Assembly: GCF_000003605.2 (NCBI RefSeq)
Contig: NW_003157691.1
Span: 1-34,955 of the forward strand
DNA from: Saccoglossus kowalevskii
Taxonomy: Eukaryota > Hemichordata > Enteropneusta > Harrimaniidae
DNA: 34,955 nt
Reading direction: 5' to 3'
The notes under the pieces were generated by a model. The model saw nothing but the letters and a program-made list of their open reading frames with translations, was not told where the DNA came from and ran no database searches. Shown here one piece after another: positions 1-10,453 of the stretch. A program made the position numbers and the translations under genes. Each line of letters opens with the position of its first letter. Positions within the stretch are counted from its first letter, which is position 1.

Positions 1-70
1 ATGTGTCACGCATAATATGTATCAGATATATGGGTCTCATATAAACAAGATGGCGGCTTTGGTTGTGTCA

Positions 71-750
71 CGCATAATATATATCAGATATATGGGTCTC
101 ATATAAACAAGATGGTGACTTTGGTTGTGTCACTCATAATATGTATCAGATATATGGGTCTCATATAAACAAGATGGTGGCTTTGGTTGTGTCACGCATA
201 ATATATATATCAGATATATGGGTCTCATATAAACAAGATGGCGACTTTGGTTGTGCCACGCATAATATATATCAGATATATGGGTCTCATATAAACAAGA
301 TGGCGGCTTTGGTTGTGTCACGCATAATATATATCAGATATATGGGTCTCATATAAACAAGATGGCGACTTTGGTTGTGTCACGCATAATATATATATCA
401 GATATATGGGTCTCATATAAACAAGATGGTGGCTTTGGTTGTGCCACGCATAATATATGTATCAGATATATGGGTCTCATATGAACAAGATGGCGACTTT
501 GGTTGTGTCACGCATAATATATATCAGATATATGGGTCTCATATAAACAAGATGGTGATTTGGTTGTGTCACGCATAATATATATCAGATATATGGGTCT
601 CATATAAACAAGATGGTGGCTTTGGTTGTGCCACGCATAATATATGTATCAGATATATGGGTCTCATATAAACAAGATTGCGACTTTGGTTGTGCCACGC
701 ATAATATATATCAGATATATGGGTCTCATATAAACAAGATGGTGACTTTG
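71..750 (+). repeat. block copied at about 11550-12229
   Basis: This stretch matches about 11550-12229 at a constant offset of 11,479 bp. The best markers are the rare TCACTCAT variant near 130 and 11609 and a monomer with a shortened GATGGTGATTTGG near 551 and 12030. A two-base loss shared at the same relative position is unlikely to arise twice, so the two stretches share a recent common origin. Small later changes are visible, for example ACAAGATGG here against ACATGATGG near 11776. Confidence 0.8.
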
Positions 751-790
751 GTTGTGTCACGCATAATATATATATCAGATATATGGGTCT

Positions 791-2494
791 CATGTAAACA
801 AGATGGTGACTTTGGTTGTGCCACGCATAATATATATCAGATATATGGGTCTCATATAAACAAGATGGTGGCTTTGGTTGTGCCACGCATAATATATATC
901 AGATATATGGGTCTCATATAAACAAGATGGTGACTTTGGTTGTGTCACGCATAATATATATCAGATATATGGGTCTCATATAAACAAGATGGCGACTTTG
1001 GTTGTGTCATGCATAATATATATCAGATATATGGGTCTCATATAAACAAGATGGTGGCTTTGGTTGTGCCACGCATAATATATATATCAGATATATGGGA
1101 CTCGTATAAACAAGATGGCGACTTTGGTTGTGCCACGCATAATATATATCAGATATATGGGTCTCATATAAACAAGATGGCGACTTTGGTTGTGCCACGC
1201 ATAATATATGTATCAGATATATGGGTCTCATATAAACAAGATGGTGACTTTGGTTGTGTCACGCATAATATATATCAGATATATGGGTCTCATATAAACA
1301 AGATGGCGACTTTGGTTGTGCCACGCATAATATATGTATCAGATATATGGGTCTCATATAAACAAGATGGTGACTTTGGTTGTGCCACGCATAATATATA
1401 TATCAGATATATGGGTCTCATATAAACAAGATGGTGACTTTGGTTGTGCCACGCATAATATATATATATCAGATATATGGGTCTCATATAAACAAGATGG
1501 TGACTTTGGTTGTGTCACGCATAATATATATCAGATATATGGGTCTCATATAAACAAGATGGCGACTTTGGTTGTGCCACGCATAATATATGTATCAGAT
1601 ATATGGGTCTCATGTAAACAAGATGGTGACTTTGGTTGTGCCACGCATAATATATATCAGATATATGGGTCTCATATAAACAAGATGGTGGCTTTGGTTG
1701 TGCCACGCATAATATATATATCAGATATATGGGTCTCATATAAACAAGATGGTGGCTTTGGTTGTGCCACGCATAATATATATCAGATATATGGGTCTCA
1801 TATAAACAAGATGGTGACTTTGGTTGTGTCACGCATAATATATATCAGATATATGGGTCTCATATAAACAAGATGGCGACTTTGGTTGTGTCATGCATAA
1901 TATATATCAGATATATGGGTCTCATATAAACAAGATGGTGGCTTTGGTTGTGCCACGCATAATATATATATCAGATATATGGGACTCGTATAAACAAGAT
2001 GGCGACTTTGGTTGTGCCACGCATAATATATATCAGATATATGGGTCTCATATAAACAAGATGGCGACTTTGGTTGTGCCACGCATAATATATGTATCAG
2101 ATATATGGGTCTCATATAAACAAGATGGTGACTTTGGTTGTGTCACGCATAATATATATCAGATATATGGGTCTCATATAAACAAGATGGCGACTTTGGT
2201 TGTGCCACGCATAATATATGTATCAGATATATGGGTCTTATATAAACAAGATGGTGACTTTGGTTGTGCCACGCATAATATATATATCAGATATATGGGT
2301 CTCATATAAACAAGATGGTGACTTTGGTTGTGCCACGCATAATATATATATCAGATATATGGGTCTCATATAAACAAGATGGTGACTTTGGTTGTGTCAC
2401 GCATAATATACATCAGATATATGGGTCTCATATAAACAAGATGGCGACTTTGGTTGTGCCCACGCATAATATATGTATCAGATATATGGGTCTC
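791..2494 (+). repeat. local tandem duplication, 820/884-bp period
   Basis: Two neighbouring copies of a 13-14-monomer block. The rare CATGTAAAC variant at 791 recurs at 1611, an offset of 820. After one additional 64-bp monomer in the second copy, the offset becomes 884. The rare combination TCATGCAT followed one monomer later by GGGACTCGTATAAAC is at about 1008-1110 and again at about 1892-1994. Apart from the extra monomer the copies are close to identical; one visible difference is CTCATATA versus CTTATATA near 2237. This is the expected product of unequal exchange between sister arrays. Confidence 0.85.
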
Positions 2495-2814
2495 ATATAA
2501 ACAAGATGGTGACTTTGGTTGTGCCACGCATAATATATATATCAGATATATGGGTCTCATATAAACAAGATGGTGAATTTGGTTGTGCCACGCATAATAT
2601 ATATCAGATATATGGGTCTCATATAAACAAGATGGTGACTTTGGTTGTGCCACGCATAATATATATATCAGATATATGGGTCTCATATAAACAAAATGGC
2701 GACTTTGGTTGTGCCACGCATAATATATATCAGATATATGGGTCTCATATAAACAAGATGGCGGCTTTGGTTGTGTCACGCATAATATATATCAGATATA
2801 TGGGTCTCATATAA

Positions 2815-3690
2815 ACAAGATGGTGGCTTTGGTTGTGCCACGCATAATATATATCAGATATATGGGTCTCATATAAACAAGATGGTGACTTTGGTTGTGT
2901 CACGCATAATATATATCAGATATATGGGTCTCATATAAACAAGATGGCGGCTTTGGTTGTGTCACGCATAATATATATCAGATATATGGGTCTCATATAA
3001 ACAAGATGGTGGCTTTGGTTGTGTCACGCATAATATATATCAGATATATGGGTCTCATATAAACAAGATGGTGGCTTTGATTGTGTCACGCATAATATAT
3101 ATCAGATATATGGGTCTCATATAAACAAGATGGTGACTTTGGTTGTGTCATGCATAATATATATCAGATATATGGGTCTCATATAAACAAGATGGTGGCT
3201 TTGGTTGTGTCACGCATAATATGTATCAGATATATGGGTCTCATATAAACAAGATGGCGACTTTGGTTGTGTCACGCATAATATATATCAGATATATGGG
3301 TCTCATATAAACAAGATGGCGACTTTGGTTGTGTCACGCATAATATATGTATCAGATATATGGGTCTCATATAAACAAGATGGTGGCTTTGGTTGTGTCA
3401 CGCATAATATATATCAGATATATGGGTCTCATATAAACAAGATGGTGGCTTTGGTTGTGCCACGCATAATATATATCAGATATATGGGTCTCATATAAAC
3501 AAGATGGTGACTTTGGTTGTGCCACGCATAATATATATCAGATATATGGGTCTCATATAAACAAGATGGTGGCTTTGGTTGTGTCACGCATAATATGTAT
3601 CAGATATATGGGTCTCATATAAACAAGATGGTGGCTTTGGTTGTGCCACGCATAATATATATCAGATATATGGGTCTCATATAAACAAGA
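2815..3690 (+). repeat. block copied at about 19780-20655 and 26021-26340
   Basis: The order of monomer variants here recurs at offset 16,965 (about 19780-20655) and, for its first part, at offset 23,206 (from about 26021). The rare GGCTTTGATTG at 3075 recurs at 26281, and TCATGCAT near 3149 recurs near 20114 and 26355. In the 26-kb copy a three-monomer unit (186 bp) holding the GATTG and ATGCAT variants is present twice, so GATTG appears again at 26467. Confidence 0.75.
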
Positions 3691-5079
3691 TGGTGGCTTT
3701 GGTTGTGCCACGCATAATATATATCAGATATATGGGTCTCATATAAACAAGATGGTGACTTTGGTTGTGCCACGCATAATATATATCAGATATATGGGTC
3801 TCATATAAACAAGATGGTGGCTTTGGTTGTGTCACGCATAATATATATATCAGATATATGGGTCTCATATAAACAAGATGGTGACTTTGGTTGTGTCACG
3901 CATAATATGTATCAGATATATGGGTCTCATATAAACAAGATGGTGACTTTGGTTGTGCCACGCATAATATATATATCAGATATATGGGTCTCATATAAAC
4001 AAGATTGCGACTTTGGTTGTGTCACGCATAATATGTATCAGATATATGGGTCTCATATAAACAAGATGGTGACTTTGGTTGTGCCATGCATAATATATAT
4101 ATCAGATATATGGGTCTCATATAAACAAGATTGCGACTTTGGTTGTGCCACGCATAATATATATCAGATATATGGGTCTCATATAAACAAGATGGTGACT
4201 TTGGTTGTGCCACGCATAATATATATATCAGATATATGGGTCTCATATAAACAAGATTGCGACTTTGGTTGTGCCACGCATAATATATATCAGATATATG
4301 GGTCTCATATAAACAAGATGGCGGCTTTGGTTGTGTCACGCATAATATATATCAGATATATGGGTCTCATATAAACAAGATGGTGGCTTTGGTTGTGTCA
4401 CGCATAATATGTATCAGATATATGGGTCTCATATAAACAAGATGGCGGCTTTGGTTGTGTCATGCATAATATATATCAGATATATGGGTCTCATATAAAC
4501 AAGATGGTGGCTTTGGTTGTGTCACGCATAATATATATCAGATATATGGGTTTCATATAAACAAGATGGTGGCTTTGGTTGTGTCACGCATAATATATAT
4601 ATCAGATATATGGGTCTCATATAAACAAGATGGTGGCTTTGGTTGTGTCACGCATAATATGTATCAGATATATGGGTCTCATATAAACAAGATGGCGGCT
4701 TTGGTTGTGTCACGCATAATATATATCAGATATATGGGTCTCATATAAACAAGATGGTGACTTTGGTTGTGTCACGCATAATATATATCAGATATATGGG
4801 TCTCATATAAACAAGATGGTGGCTTTGGTTGTGCCACGCATAATATATGTATCAGATATATGGGTCTCATATAAACAAGATGGCGGCTTTGGTTGTGTCA
4901 CGCATAATATATATCAGATATATGGGTCTCATATAAACAAGATGGTGACTTTGGTTGTGCCACGCATAATATATATCAGATATATGGGTCTCATATAAAC
5001 AAGATGGTGGCTTTGGTTGTGCCACGCATAATATATATCAGATATATGGGTCTCATATAAACAAGATGGTGGCTTTGGT

Positions 5080-5320
5080 TGTGCCACGCATAATATACAT
5101 ATATCAGATATATGGGTCTCATATAAACAAGATGGTGGCTTTGGTTGTGCCACGCATAATATATATATATCAGATATATGGGTCTCATATAAACAAGATG
5201 GTGGCTTTGGTTGTGCCACGCATAATATATATATATATCAGATATATGGGTCTCATATAAACAAGATGGTGGCTTTGGTTGTGCCACGCATAATATATAT
5301 ATATCAGATATATGGGTCTC
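5080..5320 (+). repeat. AT-expanded monomer group
   Basis: Four successive monomers have lengthened AT cores, one of them carrying an ACATATATCAG variant near 5097. The monomers are 66-68 bp instead of 62. The same group, in the same order, occurs near 17041-17281 and 32014-32254, so it was copied as part of a larger block. Length changes in two-base steps are typical of replication slippage in an AT dinucleotide run. Confidence 0.85.
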
Positions 5321-5424
5321 ATATAAACAAGATGGTGGCTTTGGTTGTGCCACGCATAATATATATCAGATATATGGGTCTCGTATAAACAAGATGGCGA
5401 CTTTGGTTGTGCCACGCATAATAT

Positions 5425-5431
5425 ATATCAG
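5425..5431 (+). other. empty insertion site matching the MITE (copy 1)
   Basis: Here ATATCAG is present once inside an uninterrupted monomer. The upstream monomers (AT-expanded, then CTCGTATAAAC with GGCGAC) match those left of the element at 8238. The downstream monomers (GTGAC-TGCC, GTGAC-TGTC, GTGGC-TGCC, then CATGTAAAC) match those right of 8629. This is a related empty site and shows the sequence before insertion. Confidence 0.85.
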
Positions 5432-6124
5432 ATATATGGGTCTCATATAAACAAGATGGTGACTTTGGTTGTGCCACGCATAATATATATCAGATATATG
5501 GGTCTCATATAAACAAGATGGTGACTTTGGTTGTGTCACGCATAATATATTTCAGATATATGGGTCTCATATAAACAAGATCGTGGCTTTGGTTGTGCCA
5601 CGCATAATATATATCAGATATATGGGTCTCATGTAAACAAGATGGTGGCTTTGGTTGTGTCACGCATAATATATATCAGATATATGGGTCTCATATAAAC
5701 AAGATGGTGACTTTGGTTGTGCCACGCATAATATATATCAGATATATGGGTCTCATATAAACAAGATGGCGACTTTGGTTGTGCCACGCATAATATATAT
5801 CAGATATATGGGTCTCATATAAACAAGATGGCGACTTGGGTTGTGCCACGCATAATATATATCAGATATATGGGTCTCATATAAACAAGATGGTGGCTTT
5901 GGTTGTGTCACGCATAATATGTATCAGATATATGGGTCTCATATAAACAAGATGGTGGCTTTGGTTGTGCCACGCATAATATATATCAGATATATGGGTC
6001 TCATATAAACAAGATGGTGACTTTGGTTGTGCCACGCATAATATATATCAGATATATGGGTCTCATATAAACAAGATGGTGGCTTTGGTTGTGTCACGCA
6101 TAATATATATCAGATATATGGTTC

Positions 6125-6890
6125 TCATATAAACAAGATGGTGACTTTGGTTGTGCCACGCATAATATATATCAGATATATGGGTCTCATATAAACAAGA
6201 TGGTGGCTTTGGTTGTGCCACGCATAATATATATCAGATATATGGGTCTCATATAAACAAGATGGTGGCTTTGGTTGTGCCACGCATAATATATGTATCA
6301 GATATATGGGTCTCATATAAACAAGATTGCGACTTTGGTTGTGCCACGCATAATATATATCAGATATATGGGTCTCATATAAACAAGATGGTGGCTTTGG
6401 TTGTGTCACGCATAATATATATCAGATATATGGGTCTCATATAAACAAGATGGCGACTTTGGTTGTGCCACGCATAATATATATCAGATATATGGGTCTT
6501 GTATAAACAAGATGGTGGCTTTGGTTGTGCCACGACTAATATATGTATCAGATATATGGGTCTCATATAAACAAGATGGTGGCTTTGGTTGTGCCACGCA
6601 TACTATATATCAGATATATGGGTCTCATATAAACAAGATGGTGGCTTTGGTTGTGCCACGCATAATATATATCAGATATATGGGTCTCATATAAACAAGA
6701 TGGTGACTTTGGTTGTGCCACGCATAATATATATCAGATATATGGGTCTCATATAAACAAGATGGCGACTTTGGTTGTGCCACGCATAATATATATCAGA
6801 TATATGGGTCTCATATAAACAAGATGGTGGCTTTGGTTGTGTCACGCATAATATATATCAGATATATGGGTCTCATGTAAACAAGATGGT
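6125..6890 (+). repeat. block copied at 29679-30444
   Basis: Matches 29679-30444 at offset 23,554. Shared rare variants are CACGACTAATAT near 6531 and 30085, CGCATACTATAT near 6598 and 30152, and GGGTCTTGTATAAAC near 6494 and 30048. The CATACTATAT variant is also seen alone near 17998. Confidence 0.8.
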
Positions 6891-7500
6891 GACTTTGGTT
6901 GTGCCACGCATAATATATATCAGATATATGGGTCTCATATAAACAAGATGGTGGCTTTGGTTGTGTCACGCATAATATATATCAGATATATGGGTCTCAT
7001 GTAAACAAGATGGTGACTTTGGTTGTGTCACGCATAATATATATATCAGATATATGGGTCTCATATAAACAAGATGGTGGCTTTGGTTGTGCCACGCATA
7101 ATATATATCAGATATATGGGTCTCATATAAACAAGATGGTGGCTTTGGTTGTGTCACGCATAATATGTATCAGATATATGGGTCTCATATAAACAAGATG
7201 GTGACTTTGGTTGTGCCACGCATAATATATATCAGATATATGGGTCTCATATGAACAAGATGGTGACTTTGGTTGTGCCACGCATAATATATATCAGATA
7301 TATGGGTCTCATATAAACAAGATGGTGACTTTGGTTGTGCCACGCATAATATATATCAGATATATGGGTCTCATATAAACAAGATGGTGGCTTTGGTTGT
7401 GCCACGCATAATATATATCAGATATATGGGTCTCATATAAACAAGATGGTGGCTTTGGTTGTGTCACGCATAATATGTATCAGATATATGGGTCTCATAT
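6880..7500 (+). repeat. block copied at 21147-21767 and partly at 11273-11590
   Basis: The variant order, with two CATGTAAAC monomers followed by one CATATGAAC monomer at 7248, recurs at offset 14,267 (about 21147-21767; CATATGAAC at 21515). A shorter part recurs at offset 4,393 (about 11273-11590). Related copies of the second half occur near 19525 and 25456. Confidence 0.75.
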
Positions 7501-7639
7501 AAACAAGATGGTGGCTTTGGTTGTGCCACGCATAATATATATCAGATATATGGGTCTCATATAAACAAGATGGTGACTTTGGTTGTGTCACGCATAATAT
7601 ATATCAGATATATGGGTCTCATATAAACAAGATGGCGAC

Positions 7640-8060
7640 TTTGGTTGTGCCACGCATAATATATATCAGATATATGGGTCTTGTATAAACAAGATGGCGG
7701 CTTTGGTTGTGCCACGCATAATATATATCAGATATATGGGTCTTGTATAAACAAGATGGCGGCTTTGGTTGTGCCACGCATAATATATATCAGATATATG
7801 GGTCTCATATAAACAAGATGGCGACTTTGGTTGTGTCACGCATAATATATATCAGATATATGGGTCTCATATAAACAAGATGGTGGCTTTGGTTGTGCCA
7901 CGCATAATATATATCAGATATATGGGTCTCATATAAACAAGATGGTGGCTTTGGTTGTGCCACGCATAATATATATATATCAGATATATGGGTCTCATAT
8001 AAACAAGATGGTGGCTTTGGTTGTGTCACGCATAATATATATCAGATATATGGGTCTCAT
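7640..8060 (+). repeat. block copied at 24663-25083
   Basis: Two successive monomers with the rare GGGTCTTGTATAAAC form, each followed by GGCGGC and TGCCAC, occur near 7677 and 7739 and again near 24700 and 24762 (offset 17,023). An AT-expanded monomer follows in both. Confidence 0.75.
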
Positions 8061-8230
8061 ATAAACAAGATGGTGGCTTTGGTTGTGCCACGCATAATAT
8101 ATATATATATCAGATATATGGGTCTCATATAAACAAGATGGTGGCTTTGGTTGTGCCACGCATAATATATATCAGATATATGGGTCTCGTATAAACAAGA
8201 TGGCGACTTTGGTTGTGCCACACATAATTT

Positions 8231-8237
8231 ATATCAG
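8231..8237 (+). repeat. target site duplication, left copy
   Basis: ATATCAG directly precedes the element and is repeated directly after it at 8630-8636. The empty sites elsewhere in the array have this 7-mer only once, so it is a target duplication. The flanking monomer also carries two private changes, CACATAAT for CGCATAAT and ATTTATATCAG for ATATATATCAG. Confidence 0.9.
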
Positions 8238-8265
8238 CAGAGGTACATTACTTGGGGTTTGCAAC
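8238..8265 (+). repeat. left terminal inverted repeat of the MITE
   Basis: 28 bases starting CAGAGGTACATT and ending TTTGCAAC are exactly complementary to 8602-8629. Beyond this, TATGGTGACAT (8266-8276) and CAAGATCCC (8282-8290) also have inverted partners on the right side, giving an imperfect arm of about 79 bp. Confidence 0.95.
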
Positions 8266-8441
8266 TATGGTGACATGATACCAAGATCCCGTTTCAATCT
8301 CGTTCTCGCATAAGCGTTCCAACTCAGAAAAATTTGAATGCGCATGCCCGAGGTAACTACGATACTGGAATGTCCAGGTGGATCAAAATAGCTGCTCACA
8401 ATATAACTGATTACGATAACTATATTTTCTGTACATTTTCA

Positions 8442-8479
8442 ATGTATTACATTTTTTCACTATGAATGTGGTAATACAT
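8442..8479. repeat. internal short inverted repeat of the MITE
   Basis: ATGTATTAC at 8442-8450 and GTAATACAT at 8471-8479 are exact complements with 20 bases between them. ACATT (8449-8453) and AATGT (8465-8469) can extend the pairing with a small bulge. It could form a hairpin at the middle of the element; whether it has a role is unknown. Confidence 0.75.
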
Positions 8480-8601
8480 GTTTTATTATTTTATTACAAA
8501 CCGCCTATCTCATGTCAGAAGGTCGTAGCACCAGTCTCGCTATCTACGAGATGAGACTTGAATGGGATCTTGAAGTGATGTCACCATACAGTACTATGCG
8601 T

Positions 8602-8629
8602 GTTGCAAACCCCAAGTAATGTACCTCTG
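8602..8629 (-). repeat. right terminal inverted repeat of the MITE
   Basis: Exact reverse complement of 8238-8265. Immediately inside lies a 13-bp segment (8589-8601, starting CAGTACTATG) with no counterpart in the left arm. After it the inverted match resumes at 8578-8588. The arm is therefore longer and interrupted on this side. Confidence 0.95.
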
Positions 8630-8636
8630 ATATCAG
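8630..8636 (+). repeat. target site duplication, right copy
   Basis: ATATCAG follows the right end of the element and matches 8231-8237. The monomer then continues normally with ATATATGGGTCTC. The exact duplication without loss of target bases shows a cut-and-paste type insertion. Confidence 0.9.
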
Positions 8637-8974
8637 ATATATGGGTCTCATATAAACAAGATGGTGACTTTGGTTGTGCCACGCATAATATATATCAGAT
8701 ATATGGGTCTCATATAAACAAGATGGTGACTTTGGTTGTGTCACGCATAATATATATCAGATATATGGGTCTCATATAAACAAGATGGTGGCTTTGGTTG
8801 TGCCACGCATAATATATATCAGATATATGGGTCTCATGTAAACAAGATGGTGGCTTTGGTTGTGTCACGCATAATATATATCAGATATATGGGTCTCATA
8901 TAAACAAGATGGTGGCTTTGGTTGTGTCACGCATAATATATATCAGATATATGGGTCTCATATAAACAAGATGG

Positions 8975-9790
8975 CGACTTTGGTTGTGTCACGCATAATA
9001 TATATCAGATATATGGGTCTCATATAAACAAGATGGTGGCTTTGGTTGTGCCACGCATAATATATGTATCAGATATATGGGTCTCATATAAACAAGATTG
9101 CGACTTTGGTTGTGCCACGCATAATATATATCAGATATATGGGTCTCATATAAACAAGATGGTGACTTTGGTTGTGTCACGCATAATATATATCAGATAT
9201 ATGGGTCTCATATAAACAAGATGGTGACTTTGGTTGTGCCACGCATAATATATATATCAGATATATGGGTCTCATATAAACAAGATGGCGGCTTTGGTTG
9301 TGTCACGCATAATATATATCAGATATATGGGTCTCATATAAACAAGATGGCGACTTTGGTTGTGTCACGAATAATATATATCAGATATATGGGTCTCATA
9401 TAAACAAGATGGCGGCTTTGGTTGTGTCACGCATAATATATATCAGATATATGGGTCTCATATAAACAAGATGGCGACTTTGGTTGTGTCACGCATAATA
9501 TATATATCAGATATATGGGTCTCATATAAACAAGATGGCGGCTTTGGTTGTGTCACGCATAATATATATCAGATATATGGGTCTCATATAAACAAGATGG
9601 TGGCTTTGGTTGTGCCACGCATAATATATATCAGATATATGGGTCTCATATAAACAAGATGGTGACTTTGGTTGTGTCACGCATAATATATATCAGATAT
9701 ATGGGTCTCATGTAAACAAGATGGTGACTTTGGTTGTGCCACGCATAATATATATCAGATATATGGGTCTCATATAAACAAGATGGTGGC
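8975..9790 (+). repeat. block copied at 18165-18980
   Basis: Matches 18165-18980 at offset 9,190. It contains one of seven occurrences of the rare CACGAATAAT variant (9366; partner at 18556), in a fixed neighbourhood: a TGTATCAG monomer followed by a GATTGCGAC monomer upstream and GGCGGC monomers on both sides. The match ends near 9790, after which the 18-19-kb copy instead follows 10598 onward at offset 8,382. Confidence 0.8.
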
Positions 9791-10453
9791 TTTGGTTGTG
9801 CCACGCATAATATATGTATCAGATATATGGGTCTCATGTAAACAAGATGGTGGCTTTGGTTGTGTCACGCATAATATATATCAGATATATGGGTCTCATA
9901 TAAACAAGATGGTGGCTTTGGTTGTGTCACGCATAATATATATCAGATATATGGGTCTCATATAAACAAGATGGTGGCTTTGGTTGTGCCACGCATAATA
10001 TATATCAGATATATGGGTCTCATATGAACAAGATTGCGACTTTGGTTGTGCCACGCATAATATATATCAGATATATGGGTTTCATATAAACAAGATGGTG
10101 ACTTTGGTTGTGTCACGCATAATATATATCAGATATATGGGTCTCATATAAACAAGATGGTGGCTTTGGTTGTGCCACGCATAATATATATCAGATATAT
10201 GGGTCTTGTATAAACAAGATGGCGACTTTGGTTGTGCCACGCATAATATGTATCAGATATATGGGTCTCATATAAACAAGATTGCGACTTTGGTTGTGCC
10301 ACGCATAATATATATCAGATATATGGGTCTCATATAAACAAGATGGCGGCTTTGGTTGTGTCACGCATAATATATATCAGATATATGGGTCTCATATAAA
10401 CAAGATGGTGGCTTTGGTTGTGCCACGCATAATATATATCAGATATATGGGTC

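Larger units (their letters stand above)
3677..5888 (+). repeat. 2.2-kb block copied at 30611-32822
   Basis: Over about 2.2 kb this stretch matches 30611-32822 at a constant offset of 26,934 bp, including several GATTGCGAC monomers and the group of AT-expanded monomers near 5090-5310. Part of it (about 3814-4748) also matches 13965-14899 at offset 10,151. Another part (about 4690-5905) matches 16651-17866 at offset 11,961. The copies here and at 17.5 kb share two changes absent from the 32.5-kb copy: TATTTCAG near 5547 and GATCGTGGC near 5580. These two copies are therefore closer to each other there. Confidence 0.85.
1..8237 (+). repeat. 62-bp satellite array, left segment
   Basis: Head-to-tail array of a roughly 62-bp monomer, all in one orientation. 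Seen directly: each monomer has an AT core (CGCATAATATATATCAG), a middle part (GGGTCTCATATAAAC), a GT-rich part (AAGATGGYGRCTTTGGTTG) and ends TGYCA. The array starts mid-monomer at base 1, so it continues beyond the window. Most monomers are 62 bp; 64, 66 and 68-bp forms carry extra AT steps in the core. Common variable positions are TGTCAC/TGCCAC, GGTGGC/GGCGGC/GGTGAC/GGCGAC, GATTGCGAC, CATATAAAC/CATGTAAAC/CATATGAAC and TCATATA/TCGTATA/TTGTATA. No unrelated sequence interrupts this segment. Each monomer has an in-frame TAA in TATAAAC and a length that is not a multiple of three, so the short reading frames here are by-products. The family is not one I recognise by name. Confidence 0.98.
8238..8629. 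mobile_element. 392-bp MITE-like non-autonomous DNA transposon
   Basis: A single-copy-looking 392-bp segment inside the satellite. It has perfect 28-bp terminal inverted repeats (8238-8265 and 8602-8629). Inverted similarity continues imperfectly inward to about 8316 on the left and 8538 on the right; the right arm carries an extra 13 bp (8589-8601). It is flanked by a 7-bp direct duplication, ATATCAG. No reading frame of useful length lies inside, so it must be moved by a transposase made elsewhere. The centre has a second short inverted pair (ATGTATTAC 8442-8450 and its complement 8471-8479) and a T/A-rich run near 8481-8496. The ends begin CAGAGGTAC. CAG-starting ends with short duplications are common in hAT elements, but hAT duplications are usually 8 bp, so the superfamily is uncertain. 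P-like or other short-TSD groups remain possible. Confidence 0.92.

Noticed and set aside
50-74. Stem between GTGRC and GYCAC in the monomer with compensating changes
   Set aside because: GTGGC can pair with GCCAC and GTGAC with GTCAC. In the first 22 monomers, however, G occurs with T 3 times and with C 4 times, and A occurs with T and C about equally (7 and 7), so there is no covariation.
3814-4374. Open reading frame of 186 codons, with near-identical ones at 13965 and 30748, and many 60-codon frames starting ATGG in a good start context
   Set aside because: They are the satellite read in changing frames. They lengthen where 62-bp and 64-bp monomers alternate (126 bp is a multiple of three). 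The same DNA gives similar frames on the other strand, and the peptides simply repeat the monomer.
1-8237. CRISPR array
   Set aside because: Repeats are directly adjacent with no unique spacers, and no cas-like gene is present.
8238-8629. Gene remnant, tRNA-derived SINE or origin of replication
   Set aside because: The segment is explained by inverted ends plus a target duplication. There is no A/B box arrangement, tail or coding remnant. TTTATT on the plus strand (8482, 8490) gives AATAAA on the minus strand, but nothing suggests a transcript end.
8544-8744. Minus-strand reading frame crossing the right end of the MITE
   Set aside because: It runs from satellite into the terminal inverted repeat and has no domain; a chance junction frame.
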